60,000 bases of DNA from positions 7,504,001-7,564,000 of the forward strand of contig NC_079881.1 of NCBI RefSeq assembly GCF_029227915.1, read 5' to 3'. The translations under genes and the position numbers were made by a program. The DNA comes from Hydractinia symbiolongicarpus. Lineage: Eukaryota; Cnidaria; Hydrozoa; Anthoathecata; Hydractiniidae. Under the pieces are notes generated by a model, which saw nothing but the letters and a program-made list of their open reading frames with translations, made no database searches and had not been told where the DNA came from. Below are positions 45,992 through 59,300 of this stretch, in pieces (position 1 is the stretch's first letter; each line of letters starts with the position of its first letter).

Positions 45992-48062
45992 ATGAAGGTA
46001 AGAATATACAAATACTGTGTTTTCCATTTTGAATCTTAAAGTTAAGCTGTTAAACAGTCTATAACTTTATACTTTACATATTCAGTCAGTAGAATTTCAA
46101 CAGATAATATGGAATATATAATAACAGTTTAATTCTTCTTGTTTAGCTTTTTATCGCTGCTTTATTAACTCTGTGTGGTGTAGTTGCTGGTAACTATGTG
46201 CGAGTCTGTTACTACACGAACTGGTCTCAATACCGCAGACAACCAGTGAAGTTCTTTCCAGAAAACATCGACCCTTCTTTGTGTACACATATTGCATTTG
46301 CGTTTGCTAAAATTAATTCAGGTTAGAACAAAAACTTCTTTTATTTGACTTAAGTAAGAAGACTCGGCATAAATATTTATTTTTTTGAAATAATAAAATC
46401 CACATCATAATTTTTATCGTAGATCATACGTTGGGAACATTTGAATGGAATGACGAGGCAATGTACCAAAAAGTAATGGCAATGAAAACACAAAATCCAA
46501 ATCTGAAAGTTTTGTTGGCTGTTGGTGGGTGGAATCACGAAGGTGAAGGATCTGGAGGTGTGGTCCATAACTTAGATGTCTTATTTTAGATGAAATATAT
46601 CTCTTTAGTTTAAACATATTAAACTCTGTCAAGAAATATATGAGATTTTTTGACACGTTCAAACTCTTCTTTAGGTCCTTTCTCAAAAATGGTAAACTCC
46701 GATTTCAATCGAATGAAGTTTATAAAGTCAGCTGTAGCATTACTGAGGACACATGAATTTGATGGGTTTGACTTAGATTGGGAGTATCCTGGCAATCGAG
46801 GGAACTCTCCACCAGGAGATAAACAAAAGTTTACTCAACTTTGTCGTGAATTATTAGAAGCTTTTAAATATGATGCCAATGTGAGGCAGCAAACAAGATT
46901 GCTATTGACAGCTGCTGTTGCTGCTGGGTACTCAACAATTGATAAAGCTTATGAAATTTCAAAACTGGGACAATATCTAGACTTGTTAAACTTGATGACC
47001 TACGATTTACATGGTTCCTGGGAATCAATTACTGGACATCATACAGCAATGGCTACTGATGGTACATACAGTATTTTCTTTATTTTCTTTTTTATGCTCC
47101 GCATGATTACGAAGTTAGGTATACTAAAATTCTCCTGATAAAAAAACATACCATATTTCTTCGCATTAAAATGTTGGCTCCAAACTGTGTATAACCTCAG
47201 TAAAAGGAAGACTGAGAAGAAATAAATAATAATTTATCTTAGCTTCGCTAGTCATGTATTTACTAATCAAATTCTATATCTATTTTCAGGTGCAGGTGCA
47301 GGTCGCGAAAAATTGACCGTACCATATGCAGTCGATTATTGGATCAATGGAGGATTTCCAGCAAACAAGATTGCTCTTGGATTGGCAACGTATGGTCGTG
47401 CGTTTACCCTCGTAAATGCTGATAATAATGGCTTGGGAGCACCTGCAACTGGTGATGGGCCAAAGGGTCCGTTTACAAATCAAGCAGGTTCCTTAGCCTA
47501 CTATGAAATTTGTAGCATGAGATTAAATGTCGTATCAGACAATGCAGTTATGGCTCCTTATGGATTTAATAAGACAACATGGGTTTCGTTCGATGATCCA
47601 ATGAGCTTGATATATAAAGTGAACACTCAAGTAAAAGGTAATATTAAGTAATACATTAGATTTTAGTAAAATATCTTAATCTTCTCATGGTAGAGTTTTA
47701 CCAAAGATCTTTCATTTTTTGCAGCTAAAGGATTGGCTGGTGCCATGTTTTGGTCACTCGATACGGACGACTTTAATGGAATTTGTTCAATGGGACGATA
47801 TCCTCTATTAACAGCAGTGAAAACTGCTTTAGGAGAATATATTCCACCACCTGAACCCACGTTTGGACCAAAGCCATCTAGCACAACAACAACCTCTACA
47901 TCAAATCCAATGTCTTCAAGCACCTCTTCGACCACATCAACCACTGGTGGCAGTACCTGTCGGGGCGTTGGACTTCACGCTTCTAATCAACGTATGGTAG
48001 AATGGTGCAATAATAACTGTGCCCTTGGTCACTGTCCGGCAACACATTGTATATGTACCTAA
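45992..48062 (+). CDS. Secreted GH18 chitinase, copy C
   Basis: Exons 45992-45997, 46147-46321, 46423-46557, 46675-47061, 47290-47637 and 47725-48062, 462 aa, with the same architecture as copies A and B. The signal peptide, GH18 catalytic motif, linker and six cysteines are intact. Differences from A and B cluster at the 3' end: Met400 to Lys in the linker, Tyr435 to His between the first two cysteines of the C-terminal module, and Ser462 to Thr. There is also Ile78 to Val. AATAAA is at 48076-48081. The last exon has extra silent changes (for example in the Ser/Thr linker) that A and B do not share, so this end has escaped the homogenisation seen elsewhere. Confidence 0.95.
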
Positions 48063-48640
48063 ATTAATTTAAATGAATAAATTATTTGATTATACATCTT
48101 TCTATAATTTATTGTTTTCGATATCTCTACCTTTTTGTTTTTAATCGTATTTCATGAGAACCACTTTTTGACATCAGGTTTGCAAAATAATATTGTGCCA
48201 TCCTTCTAAGATGGCATTATTATAGTTATTTTTATTATTTTTCATTCTATATAGGATTATTAAATATACAATTTTGTTCTTAACCTTAACTAAAACGTAA
48301 AATTTTATAAAACTTGAATTCAGGGCCGTCGACGGTTTTTTCTTATTGGAAACAGTCGCTCAACAGACAATCAATCGCTCCACACTTTATCGTTGCCTCC
48401 AAGCTTTAACGTATGCTCCACATTAAAACAGTTGCTCTAGTAACTTTAACTTATTAACTTTAATCCAGCCTAAATCCTTCACTTTTAAGTATATAAGAGC
48501 TCTTGTTACTTTTGTTCTTGACATATACAAAATATAATAGTGTTTCTCTTTGACAATTTTGATCACAATATTGATGATATTGTTTCGAATATATATAACA
48601 ACACATATTATATGGGCAAAATAATAACAACTATAATCAA

Positions 48641-49600
48641 CTAATTTTATACCATAATGGTATAAGTTAGCTGATGGTATAGATGGCATGGTATAGTCGA
48701 TTGTATAGACATGTCTTGAGCTGAAGTGCAAATATTTGGACGAAAAACATTCGGACTTTGAAGTGCCTGGCAATTTCCCAAGGGGACTATGGCGAAAAAG
48801 ATGGTTGAAAATATATAAAAAAAGAGATATGATATCAAAGCATCTCACTGATAATGTTGCCATTTAACTTGAAAATTTGCAATTCAGCCGAACCGAAAGC
48901 ATGATCAACGTTTAAGCCTCGCCAATAGAAAAAACGAACGTTTAACCTGAAGTAAGAGTAAAATCATTCCTAATACAGTTTTGACGAGTATTTTCACTAA
49001 TTAGTGGTCATTGGTAATTTAATTAAAGCTGCTTCTGAATTTCAAACTAATTAAATTAACATCTGTTTCTAGCCGCAGGGTTAGGAAGGCTCAATTTAAC
49101 ATCTATTTCATCTAACAATTTGCCAGACTACTTAAGAACCATTTCGTAGAATACTTTATTAGCACGTTGTTGTAAATATAGTTTTGCAATAAAGCCTTAA
49201 CCATAAAAAAGATAGGTGCACGCTTTTTTGTAAAGATAGAATCTATTCGTCTTAACATAAATGTTATTAACTTCGGGGAAAAAATCATCCTGGTATATTG
49301 TAAGGGTGTCCTTGGCTTGGCTGTCCTCAGTCATCACATCAATAATAGGATACAGGTATACACATATATGCTTTTTGTCTTATTATTAAGGATGCAAGCA
49401 AAATTTTAAGATAAGCTTATTCTTAGGATATTCGAAACTTTTTGGATATTTTCATCGAATAATAAAGTAAAATAAAAGACAGATTTGATTTAATATTATT
49501 TCTTTAATATCACAAAGCTTTTTGTTTAAATAAGCTAAAAAATAAAAATTGCTCTAGGAGCGAGGTTGTTGTGTATGATGCACACGTCTAGTAGACTTAT
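48641..49600. other. Right flank of chitinase array
   Basis: It begins with about 190 bp absent from units A and B. That stretch contains a plus-strand open frame at 48710-48866 that reads KCKYLDEKHSDFEVPGNFPR and then LWRKRWLKIYKKRDMISKHL to a stop, preceded by a TATAG acceptor-like sequence. It may be an exon fragment or pseudo-exon of unknown origin. The rest (48870-49600) shows nothing recognisable. Confidence 0.35.
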
Positions 49601-49610
49601 CGAATCCTTT

Positions 49611-50290
49611 TTAAATTATCTTTATCATTTTTATACTGTATTCTGATTTATCTACTGCAGCTATATTTTTAAACAGGTCTAGGTTTGCTAGATTATACCC
49701 ATGCAACCAACAACCACGTAATATGTTTGGCATTACGTATTCACCTGCTTCTTTCTCTAACTCTTCTTGTCTTGTCGTAGGTAGGTCAAATGAGTTCTTT
49801 TGCTTTATTGTAATGAAAGTCACGTAATTTCGACATATACAACCAGCAAGATCATCCTGAGTGGCTGCCATCACCGCTTAAACAATACAACATTGTAGGA
49901 AGAAATATTTTTGAACCCTATTAATAAAACCAAATTTGCAAAAATTTACAATTGAGAGCAAAATCCATCATAAAAAATTAACATTAGATCGTCTACACAT
50001 AAAATCTTGTAGAACACCACTAATAATCTCTTTCAAAACGCTGAAGGACCCATCGGCACCAACTCTTTGAAACCTCAGGAGACATAGAGCACTTTCTTGA
50101 GAAATCACATGCATGTAGTTTCGCTTTACTAGCTTATGACCAACACAATGAAACACCTTACTTAAATTCATCTCAGCATCCCTATATATCATCATCTTTT
50201 CGTACCAATTCTATCATGTGCAGTAAATTATGTTGGCCGCTATAACCATTACGAAACACTTTAGGTTTTGTTGATCGATCTCCTGGTTAT
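49611..50290 (-). pseudogene. Degraded ORF of unknown (probably mobile-element) origin
   Basis: Three minus-strand blocks look like pieces of one protein broken by frameshifts and stops. About 50260-50200 reads GYSGQHNLLHMIELVRKDDD, 50195-49968 contains NLSKVFHCVGHKLVKRNYMH and FQRVGADGSFSVLKEIISGV, and 49874-49611 contains DDLAGCICRNYVTFITIKQK and EEYVMP-type text (EKEAGEYVMPNILRGCWLHG). Amino-acid use is coding-like over about 200 codons. I do not recognise the family. A transposon remnant is the simplest guess because the frame is disrupted and no splice sites fit. Confidence 0.45.
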
Positions 50291-50353
50291 GGAACATTTC
50301 TGTTCGCAATTATGAGTTTCGAGCCTACGTCAGCAAATTTCGGCAAATGGGAA

Positions 50354-50462
50354 CTACCTTATCGGTAAAAAAAGTCGGCAATAATATTAGTCGGCAAAAA
50401 ATATTAGTCAGCTAGCCAAAATTTGTCACTTTTTGCCAACTGTTTTTTTACCGATAAGGTAG
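50354..50462. mobile_element. 109-bp palindromic element (MITE-like)
   Basis: The left end CTACCTTATCGGTAAAAAAA is repeated exactly as its reverse complement at the right end (50443-50462). Weaker pairing follows inward (GTCGGCAA against TTGCCAAC). No coding capacity. The flanks show no obvious target duplication. Confidence 0.8.
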
Positions 50463-51308
50463 CAAGTTAAACTTTTCTCTGATTTTCTTTTTTTTTTTAC
50501 TTGAACTACGAAATTTAGAATTTTGGCCGAAAAATCCGCAAAATTAAAATGGCTGCGAAATATCGTGCAAAAAAAATACATTTATCTTGGATGATTTTAG
50601 AGAAATCTGAGAAGAAAATCCATAAGTAAGTAAGAACAAAGATTGCGAAGTTGTGTTCACGTTGTTTATGAACAAAATAGGAACATATCAGGCTAAAAAT
50701 AATCGAAACATAATAAGAACAGTCAGCCTAGGTCAAAACATACTGGTTTAAAACAGCGAAGTTGCAGCTTAAGTTTAAGAACAACGCGGCAAACAATTAT
50801 GATTCCAAAGCGGATTGAGAGTACAAAGTCCGGAGGCATCTTGTTTCTTAATAGTGGGACCTGTCCATCCCTTACCTTATCTTGCCTACCCCTACCCTGC
50901 CTTGGACTGGTTCCTCTTGCTGTTGCCTACAACCTTACCGTGTCTAATGGCGCTTTGCCTTGGCAACCTTCCCCGAACGCTTTCTATATTGATACTAATA
51001 AAGTTTAAACAAAAAATGTAAATAAAACCAAAGATCAACAAAACTGTCGTAAATAAAACTAAAAGATCAAACTTCCGCCAATCAGGAACTAAGTTTTGTC
51101 AAATTAAAAAACGGAACCTAAGTTTTGTGCAAGTTGTCGGTCGGTCTTGTCCAATCAGTTTTCGGTTCTTATAGATATTTTTATAGCCGCAATGTTTTCT
51201 GTTGGGATATCGAGAAAGCTTTGGTACGAAAAGTAAGTTTCGTTTCAAAACATCTTCCGGCTGGGTATGAAACTTTCCATTCCAAGCGCACATCAGCTTG
51301 CATGCAGC
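50463..51308. other. Upstream region of FOXRED2-like gene
   Basis: It contains a C/T-rich patch at 50858-50930 and a short ATG-initiated stretch at 50549-50625 (MAAKYRAKKIHLSWMI and so on) that ends at a strong GTAAGT donor. No continuing exon was found, so I do not call it. The core promoter was not resolved. Confidence 0.4.
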
Positions 51309-54300
51309 ATGGCGAAATACTGTTTGCTCTTCTTGCTACTAAATCTTCATTGCATTCTCATTGCTTCGAAAGATTACTGTGTTATTGGAGCTGGACCATC
51401 AGGTGAATAAATATAATGTTTATGAACGTCTTTGTGATTGTTTTTTCATAGTAAATAAAGAGGGGGTCGGGGTCATGTTGTCACCAAAGTTCTGGGATTC
51501 TGGGATTCTTGCAAATGTCCAGGAAAATTCTGAAAAATTGTCAGGCAAGAAAATGCAGACTTTAAGTGAAAAAAGTCAAATTATTCTTAAAAACTTTTCT
51601 ACTTTGGCTAGTAGCATCAACCGTGTCACTAACTTCAACAAAACCTTCATATACTGAAGGCCTTTTGCCAGTCAGGTATACTTGTAAATTTAGACAGTCA
51701 CGCCAAAATGGGAGTAGCTTAGTTAGAAGATTTTCCATAGACTAACTAGTTAGGAAAGCATCTAGGCGATACATTATTTTCTTTTACAATTATCTCAACA
51801 ACCACGTCCAGTTGCGCCATCATTTTTTGTAGTTTGATTGCTAATCTTTCAGCATACTTTGCTTGTAGGATTCATCAGCTCGTTAGGTTAGGAATTGACT
51901 ATTTAGAGGCTATGTGCAGCCATCTTATAATATCCTCCATGAAATTTAGCTGTTTTCCAGATGTAACTTGGTCAATAAAAAAGAATCTGTAACACAATGC
52001 ATTTGTTCTTAAAGTTTACTCTTACTTTAAAAATAGAGTTCATCTTATCCTGTTTATGTTGAGAATTAGTAATATAACATTTTTTGAGTAAAATTTAATA
52101 TAAAAACAAAAATATAAAGCCTCCTCGTCTCTTGATGGCAAAAAGGCCCCTTAAACATTGCTATAAAACCTATTACACCAAACTCAGAGCAAAAGAAAAA
52201 GAGTAAATTATTACAACTAATTTTAATTTTGTGATTGATTATAAAATGTCTTCTTTTTCTATATTATTTTGCAATAAGAATACTGATGATGAAGACGAAC
52301 GGTTTACTAATTGTAAATATTATGAATATAACAGCTTTAACTCTACTCTTGAACAACTTTCTTCTTCAGACCTTACACCTAATTTTTCTTATTTTCATCT
52401 TAATACTTGTTCTCTTCCCAAGAATATTGATAACATCAACATTCTTCTGAACTCTCTCAATATTGACTATGATGTGTTAGGCTTCAGTGAAACTAGACTT
52501 TGTAAATACTCAATAACACCAATTTTAAAAGGTTATAGAGGATTTCATAACCTTTCAAGCAGCAATGCAGGAGGTACTTCCTTGTACATTTCTAATTCGC
52601 TAACAGTAGTGGTACGTTCAGACCTTTCAAATTTGCTCTTTCTTGATAATAAATTAGAATCAACTTTTGTAGAAATCTTAGATAACAATTGTAAAAATAC
52701 CATTGTTGGGTGCATTTATAAACACCCTAATATGCCAATTCCTGAATTTATTAATTTGTATCTTAAACCCTTCTTTGAAGTAGCTATTAAGCAAAAACAA
52801 AAACTTATTTTAATGGGAGATTTTAATATTGATCTTCTAAAATGTGAGCGTAACCATCTAGTTGATGATTTCCTGGATGAACTTTATTCAAATTTTTTAC
52901 AACCATCTATAAGAATTCCAACCAGAGTATCTAATACATCTAAAACTTTAATTGATAATATACATCTAATCCATTTACAAAATATTTATCAGGTAACATC
53001 ATCACCTCAATTTCAGACCACCTTCCTCAATTTTTAATTTATTTTGACAATGGACTTAAAGTCAAGGATAATTTAGACACCTATTACAAGGATTGGAAAA
53101 GTTTAAACATTAATGCCGTAATAAATGACATAGAATTCTAAAATCCATTAACATCCGCAATAATTACTATAAAAAGTTAAAGCTAAAAACCAAGAAAAAA
53201 AATTATATTATCAAAAAACCAATATAAATTTTATAGAAATCGTATAGTTAATCTTATCAGGAACTCAAAATCAAACTATTATAAAGAATTTTTCTTAATC
53301 AACAAGATTAACAGTAGAAAAATTTGGAAAGCTATAAAGAAGATTTTAAATAATAAAGATAACAACTGTAGATCTAGCACTTCTTCCTTAAAAATAAATG
53401 ATAGAATAATCTCTGAAAAATTAACTGTAGCTAATGCTTTTAATAAACATTTTACTTCTGTTGCAGATAAAATTAGAAACCAAATTCCACCTAACATCAC
53501 ACACTTTTCATCTTACTTAAAAAATAATAATAGTAACTCATTATTCTTTAACCCTGTAACAATAGAAGAAGTTTTAAAGATCATAAATAACCTTTATTTA
53601 AACAAAGCATCAGGCCCAAGCAGTGTCCCTAATCTTATCTTAAAACAAGCCAACATAGCAATTTCTCCAATATTAACCAAACTTTTAATCTTTCCCTACA
53701 ACAAGGTGTATTCCCAAACATATTAAAGATGGTTAGTGTCATACCAATCTACAAGAATAAAGGGTCTCCTCTTGATCCAAATAATTATAGACCCATATCA
53801 TTATTAAGCAATGTGGATAAGATCTTTGAAAAAATAATTAAACACCGATTAATTTCTTTCCTAGATTCTAGTAAAATTATAACCAATAAACAATTTGGAT
53901 TTAGGACCAAGCATTCAACCACCCATGCACTAATTAGTCTCACTGAGACTATTTGACAAAATTTAGATAATTGTAAGTTTGCATGTGGAATGTTCACAGA
54001 CCTTCAAAAGGTCTTTGATACTGTATCACACGAAAGTCTCCTTTCAAAGCTTGAACATTATGGAATTAGAGGTGTAACAAACTCCTGGTTTTGCTCCTAT
54101 CTCAGCGATAGGGTACAATATGTCTCCCTAACTAACACCAAATCTAAAAAACTTTTTATTAAGCATGGAGTTCCCCAAGGTTCCGTTCTTGGTCCTATTT
54201 TATTTTTACTCTATGTTAATGATTTAATTAACTCAATAATTTTTTCAGAAATTTTTCATTTTGCAGGTGACACTTCCATGTTATATGCTAACCATAATCT

Positions 54301-56331
54301 GAAAAAAATGCAGAAGCATTTAAATATAGATTTAAAATGTATATATAAATGGCTAACTGCAAATAAAATAGCATTGAATGTAGCAAAGACTGAAGTCATC
54401 CTATTTAGGCAAAGAAATAAAGCAGTCAACTATGATAAAGGCTGAAATTAAATGGAAAAATACTTGAACTTTCATCTCATGTAAGATATCTAGGTATATT
54501 AATAGATGAATTTCTAGATTGGGATTTTCACATATCTTACATTGGCAATAAATTAAGAAAATCAAATTGAGCTCTTTGCAAACTAAGATATTATGTGCCT
54601 AAGGATATCCTACTTTCAATTTACTATGCCTTATTTTCTTCTCATATTTCTTATAGTCCACAAGTGTGGGGTCTAACTTCAAAGTCGTGTAGAATTTTTC
54701 GCTTACAAAAAGCTGCTCTCCGAATCATTACTTTTTCTAATTTTAACTCACCATCAAATCCTATTTTTCTTAATCTTAATTCTTACTCTTTCAGATCTTA
54801 AAATTTCTCAACATTATTTTAACTTTTAATATTATAAATCTGCATTCTCTAGGTAATATTTGTGATATTTTTAAATTGGTCTGCCATTCATCTAATCATT
54901 CTACAAGAAGTAAATCCATTAAACTTCTAGCTAGACCTTCTGTTAGGACTACCTCATAAGAAAGAAGTAAGAAACAGCAAGCTGTGTGGACTCATAAACA
55001 AAGTCCATTTCTTTTTCTGAAACAAGTTTTAATATAAGATAAACACTTTTTACCAGACCACTTGCAGAATCCCTGTGACAATTCTTCATCTCAGTCTACC
55101 TGGTTCGAGCATATAGACCCTTCGTAAATCTGATATAGGTTCGCGTTCTTCTTTTACGTTGCGCTGTGCCTAGGGACTCTCTATATCACAGGCTTTTTTA
55201 TAAGAATATGAAAATCCTAACAAGGCTCGTCATTATTCTTATTTTTTTACTCTGGTATTATTCTCTATTGTTCTAAACAAAAGACCTATTGTTTTTAACT
55301 TAAAATCACAGCCTGATATTCTTATAAAACACTAGCCGAATTCCTGTAAAAGAATCCACTGAATCTCTCATTTAATCCATATAAAGGATACCAAACAAAT
55401 ACTTTAAATTTTTAAAAACGCACAATCCAACCTTGGCTTTTTTTCTCTTTTTTTAACCGAACGGCAAAAAGCGAAAAAAAAACCTGGGATCGAGGTTGCT
55501 CACAATTTGCATTACTCTTTATTTATACCCATTGAAACAAAACGTTTAAAAAATTAAAATTTTAAATAAAATTAAAATGCAGAATGTCTAATAAAATCGA
55601 AGGTGTCTAACAACCGTTATGTTAAAAGCGAAATTTGCTAAAACTATATGCTTGCTTTGCCATGGCAGAAGTGCACCATGGAAAAAAGTTTATCAGACAT
55701 TAAAACGCTGTTTTTATAAGAACAGTGTGTTTTCGTTTCAGCCTCCATGTTCTTAACTTCTTTGACAAATACTATCCTCATTATTTTTAATATGTTCTTA
55801 ACATGACTATGGCCTGAAAATACTTAATGCCTTAAAAAAAGCTTGCTATAAGTTACTATAACTATGGCCTGAAAATACTTAATGCCTTAAAAAAGCTTGC
55901 TATAAGTTACGTTAGAGATAGTTAAGAACTTCTGTTACTTAGGTGATATGTTGGGCAGTGAAGGGGGTGTTGGAAGAAGTGTTACTTGCAGGATAGGTTC
56001 TGCTTGGAAAAAGTTTAGAGAGTTACTTCCTTTATTGACTAGCAAAGTCCTGTCAATTGAGGTAAAAGGTAGGTTGTATGAGGCCTGTGTAAGAAGTGTT
56101 ATGTTGTACGGTAGGGGCAGTGAAGCAGGAAGATATTGACCGTTTAGAAAGGAATGATATGAGAATGGTTAGGTGGATGTGTAATGCCAGTCTGAGAGAC
56201 AGAAAGAGTTCAGATGAGCTAAGAAGCAGGCTAAGTCTCTGTAGAATTAAAGATGTTATCAAGATAAGAAGATTGAATTGATATACCCCGTCCAACCCAT
56301 GCTAGCATGGAAAACGGACGTTAAGCCGAGA

Positions 56332-56363
<32 letters not shown>

Positions 56364-59300
56364 AACTAATGGCATTTTTTTTAAATGTAACACCCATTGC
56401 TTTGACAGAAAAAAGTTCAGTTTGTTTGATAAACAATAATGGAAAATAGAGAAAAACAAATAAGCTTTAAGCTAACCTTGTGATTAAAAGAAAATTATTC
56501 TATCCATAACGACCCTGTACGGCTTTTTTAAATAAACAACAAATAAACCACTGTGTCGCAATTTTTTAACTTAGTAAATTTAGGCGTAATGTCAGACTTT
56601 GGGGGGCACAATGCATGAGCCATAAACTCACGGCATAAATAGATATTGAAATGCTTCTTTTGGAGGGAAATGAAACTAATTTTTTTCCAAAAATTGCAAC
56701 AATTTTACTATCATTACAAGTCCCATCTCTTTCAACAATATTTTAACATGAGCTATATATTTTAGGACTTCAAATAGGATACTTCTTGGAAAAATCTGGA
56801 AGAGATTATATCATATATGAACGAGATCCAACACCAGGTATACATGACATGCATCATAATGATCGATGTTTATAGAGGTTTAATTCTGAAAAATTAGCAG
56901 TTTTACTATTACAACATGACTTAATAAAATTAAGTGCTAATCCGAAATGCATCCAGTACTTTGCGTAAAGTTAAAACATTAACACATTTTATGTATATCC
57001 TGTATTTTTTTTCTGTCTTTGCCTGGGTATTTCTTATGTAGGTAACCAGTGAACGTTCAAAATTTTGTTCTGTTTTCATTAGGTTGGTTTTTCAAGATTT
57101 ATCCTAGGCATCGAGATCTTATCTCCATCAACAAAAGGCATACAGGTAAGAAATGAAATCCCTCAATTTAATGAATCAGGACAATCATAATGGTTTAGTG
57201 AAACAGCATGTTGGCAATAATCAACAGATCAACTAATAAAACATTCTTTTAAAGAACATAGAAACAAAATCCTGAATCATCGAAAAAAATTTTAAATATA
57301 TTCCGTATTTACTTTATTATTTTTGCTTTTCTTACATTCCCAACCTCTTTTAATTTTGCCCTTTTATCAAATATTTCCACCTCTTCAAAAATCGTGTTTG
57401 TAGAATTGTAACTCTATTGAGTTACCTACATTTTCCAATATTTTGGGTGAATATCACATAAGTAAATGCATATTGGAATTTTAATTCAAATTTTCAAAGT
57501 TTATTTTTTTTATTAAAGAAAACATTGCCAAGTTGTTTTTGTTGAAAGTACCTCTAACTCAATTTTTATGTATTAAAGATAGATTCCTGCCTTTTAAATA
57601 TTCTAGGTCTTGAACCATTTTGTACTCAATATAGATTAAAACACTAATTTCACAGTGGAAATATCAAATGGTATAAATCCTCTTCTTTTGCGTAAACATG
57701 TTGAATATACCACATTTTTTCTGAGGTGATCTATATGTTAAGCATGTTTCAAAGGCGAATAATTTCTTTTTAAAGTACAGAACTATATTTACTGCATTAT
57801 GCCTTTCTACTAAAATCTTATAAAATGACAATAAATAAACCTGCAACTGCCACTGTCTGTACAAGGATTTGGTGCCTTGATTGCAGAAAATGTGGTATAT
57901 AATATATATTATGTATATAATGTCTAAAGATGTGGCTCTCATTTTTTTCTAACAGGGAAGACGAATAAAGAATTTAATCTCCGTCATGATTGGAACTCTC
58001 TTTTAAGTGACAACGATGATCTACTGATGACAAAATATTCCAAAAAGTTCTTTCCGCCAGCTGATACTTTTGTAAGCATGTATTTATTTTTTAATTTCTA
58101 AAGCCTGAAAATACCTTAGCAAAACAGTAATTTCTAATGATTTGTTTCCGTGTAATAATAAATGTTAATTGTTTTGTCCATCTGTACTAAGAAATATTCC
58201 CTGAAGTCAGAGGTATTAAGTAAAAGTTCATCACGGTGACTGAAGGTATTATTAAGTATTTTTAAGATCAAATACATGTTCATTAACTCAGCTTCTCAGA
58301 TTTTTAACAATATTTGTGCTGTGTCGGGAAAACCAACAGCCAATTATAAAGGTTTTTTATAAATGTATCCTTCAGGTTTTAGTTAGACAGGAGAACAATA
58401 AATATATATCAATGATTTAGGGTTTAAAGCTTATTTGATGACATCATCAACCTATATCGGTTTTGAATGTACTGGATTAGGCCAGCATTTGGGAATTTAG
58501 TTTTGGTCCTCTTGGTGGGCCCTAGTTACTCATATTGTAGTTGAATTGTTATTTCTGCCCTTTTTAAAGCATTCGGCCTTAAAGTTATAACTACAATCCA
58601 ATGGGTTATCGCTAGTATGTGTTAGTAAATTGACGTAAAATGGATGCATTTAGGTTGTGTGATTATAAGAATGAGAGTCATCAAAAAAATTTTTAATTAC
58701 CCACTCCGTGTGTGTGTGGAAGATCTTTGTTTATTTCCAACTGAGTCATGCCATGGTGTTGATTACTATAAAGGTGTAAACCAATCATTTCTGGAGAATC
58801 AAATTGATACCTTATACAATTGTTTAGTTAAGCAGTTGCTGTGCTTGCATAGCTTCTACAACCTGGCAGATTTAAGGTCTGTCATTGATTTAAAATTTTT
58901 GCCTAATTTATCACCCAGCTTTTGTAAATGTTTAAAAAATACAAGGTTATAATATTGTAAGGAAATTTTATTTTTTAAAAAAGAAGGTCAGTGAAGACTG
59001 TTTATACAGCATCTGGGTATATCATGAGAGTAATAAAATAAAATTAAAAAAAATAAAGAAATTTGTGTGTGTTACAATCACATCACATAAGACGTGTCAT
59101 TTTTGAAGATTTACCATTTTATGACAAGTTGTCGTAAGTGGATTATGTTTCATGATGATTTTGGTTTTGGTTTTAAAAATTTGAACCCCATGAGAATATT
59201 TGAATTAACGTGCTGTCAGCGAAATTAAGTTTATACAAAGTGTTGAAAAAAAATCGTCCAAAAAAGTTAAATTCATGTGGAATATCAATATATACATTGT

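Larger units (their letters stand above)
43481..48640 (+). repeat. Tandem unit C of the chitinase array (diverged 3' flank)
   Basis: The upstream half is nearly identical to unit B. Downstream of the stop codon the sequence is still recognisably homologous to A and B up to about 48640 (for example GGATTATTAAATAT near 48253 and CTCCACATTAAAACAG near 48417), but with many substitutions and a deletion. Confidence 0.85.

Noticed and set aside
48423-48863. 146-codon minus-strand ORF beside chitinase C
   Set aside because: No recognisable domain; it is rich in Ile/Tyr/His as expected from AT-rich DNA and spans a junction between duplicated and unique sequence.
50549-50625. ATG stretch ending at a strong splice donor upstream of FOXRED2
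   Set aside because: No acceptor in frame was found downstream; kept only as a note in the upstream region.
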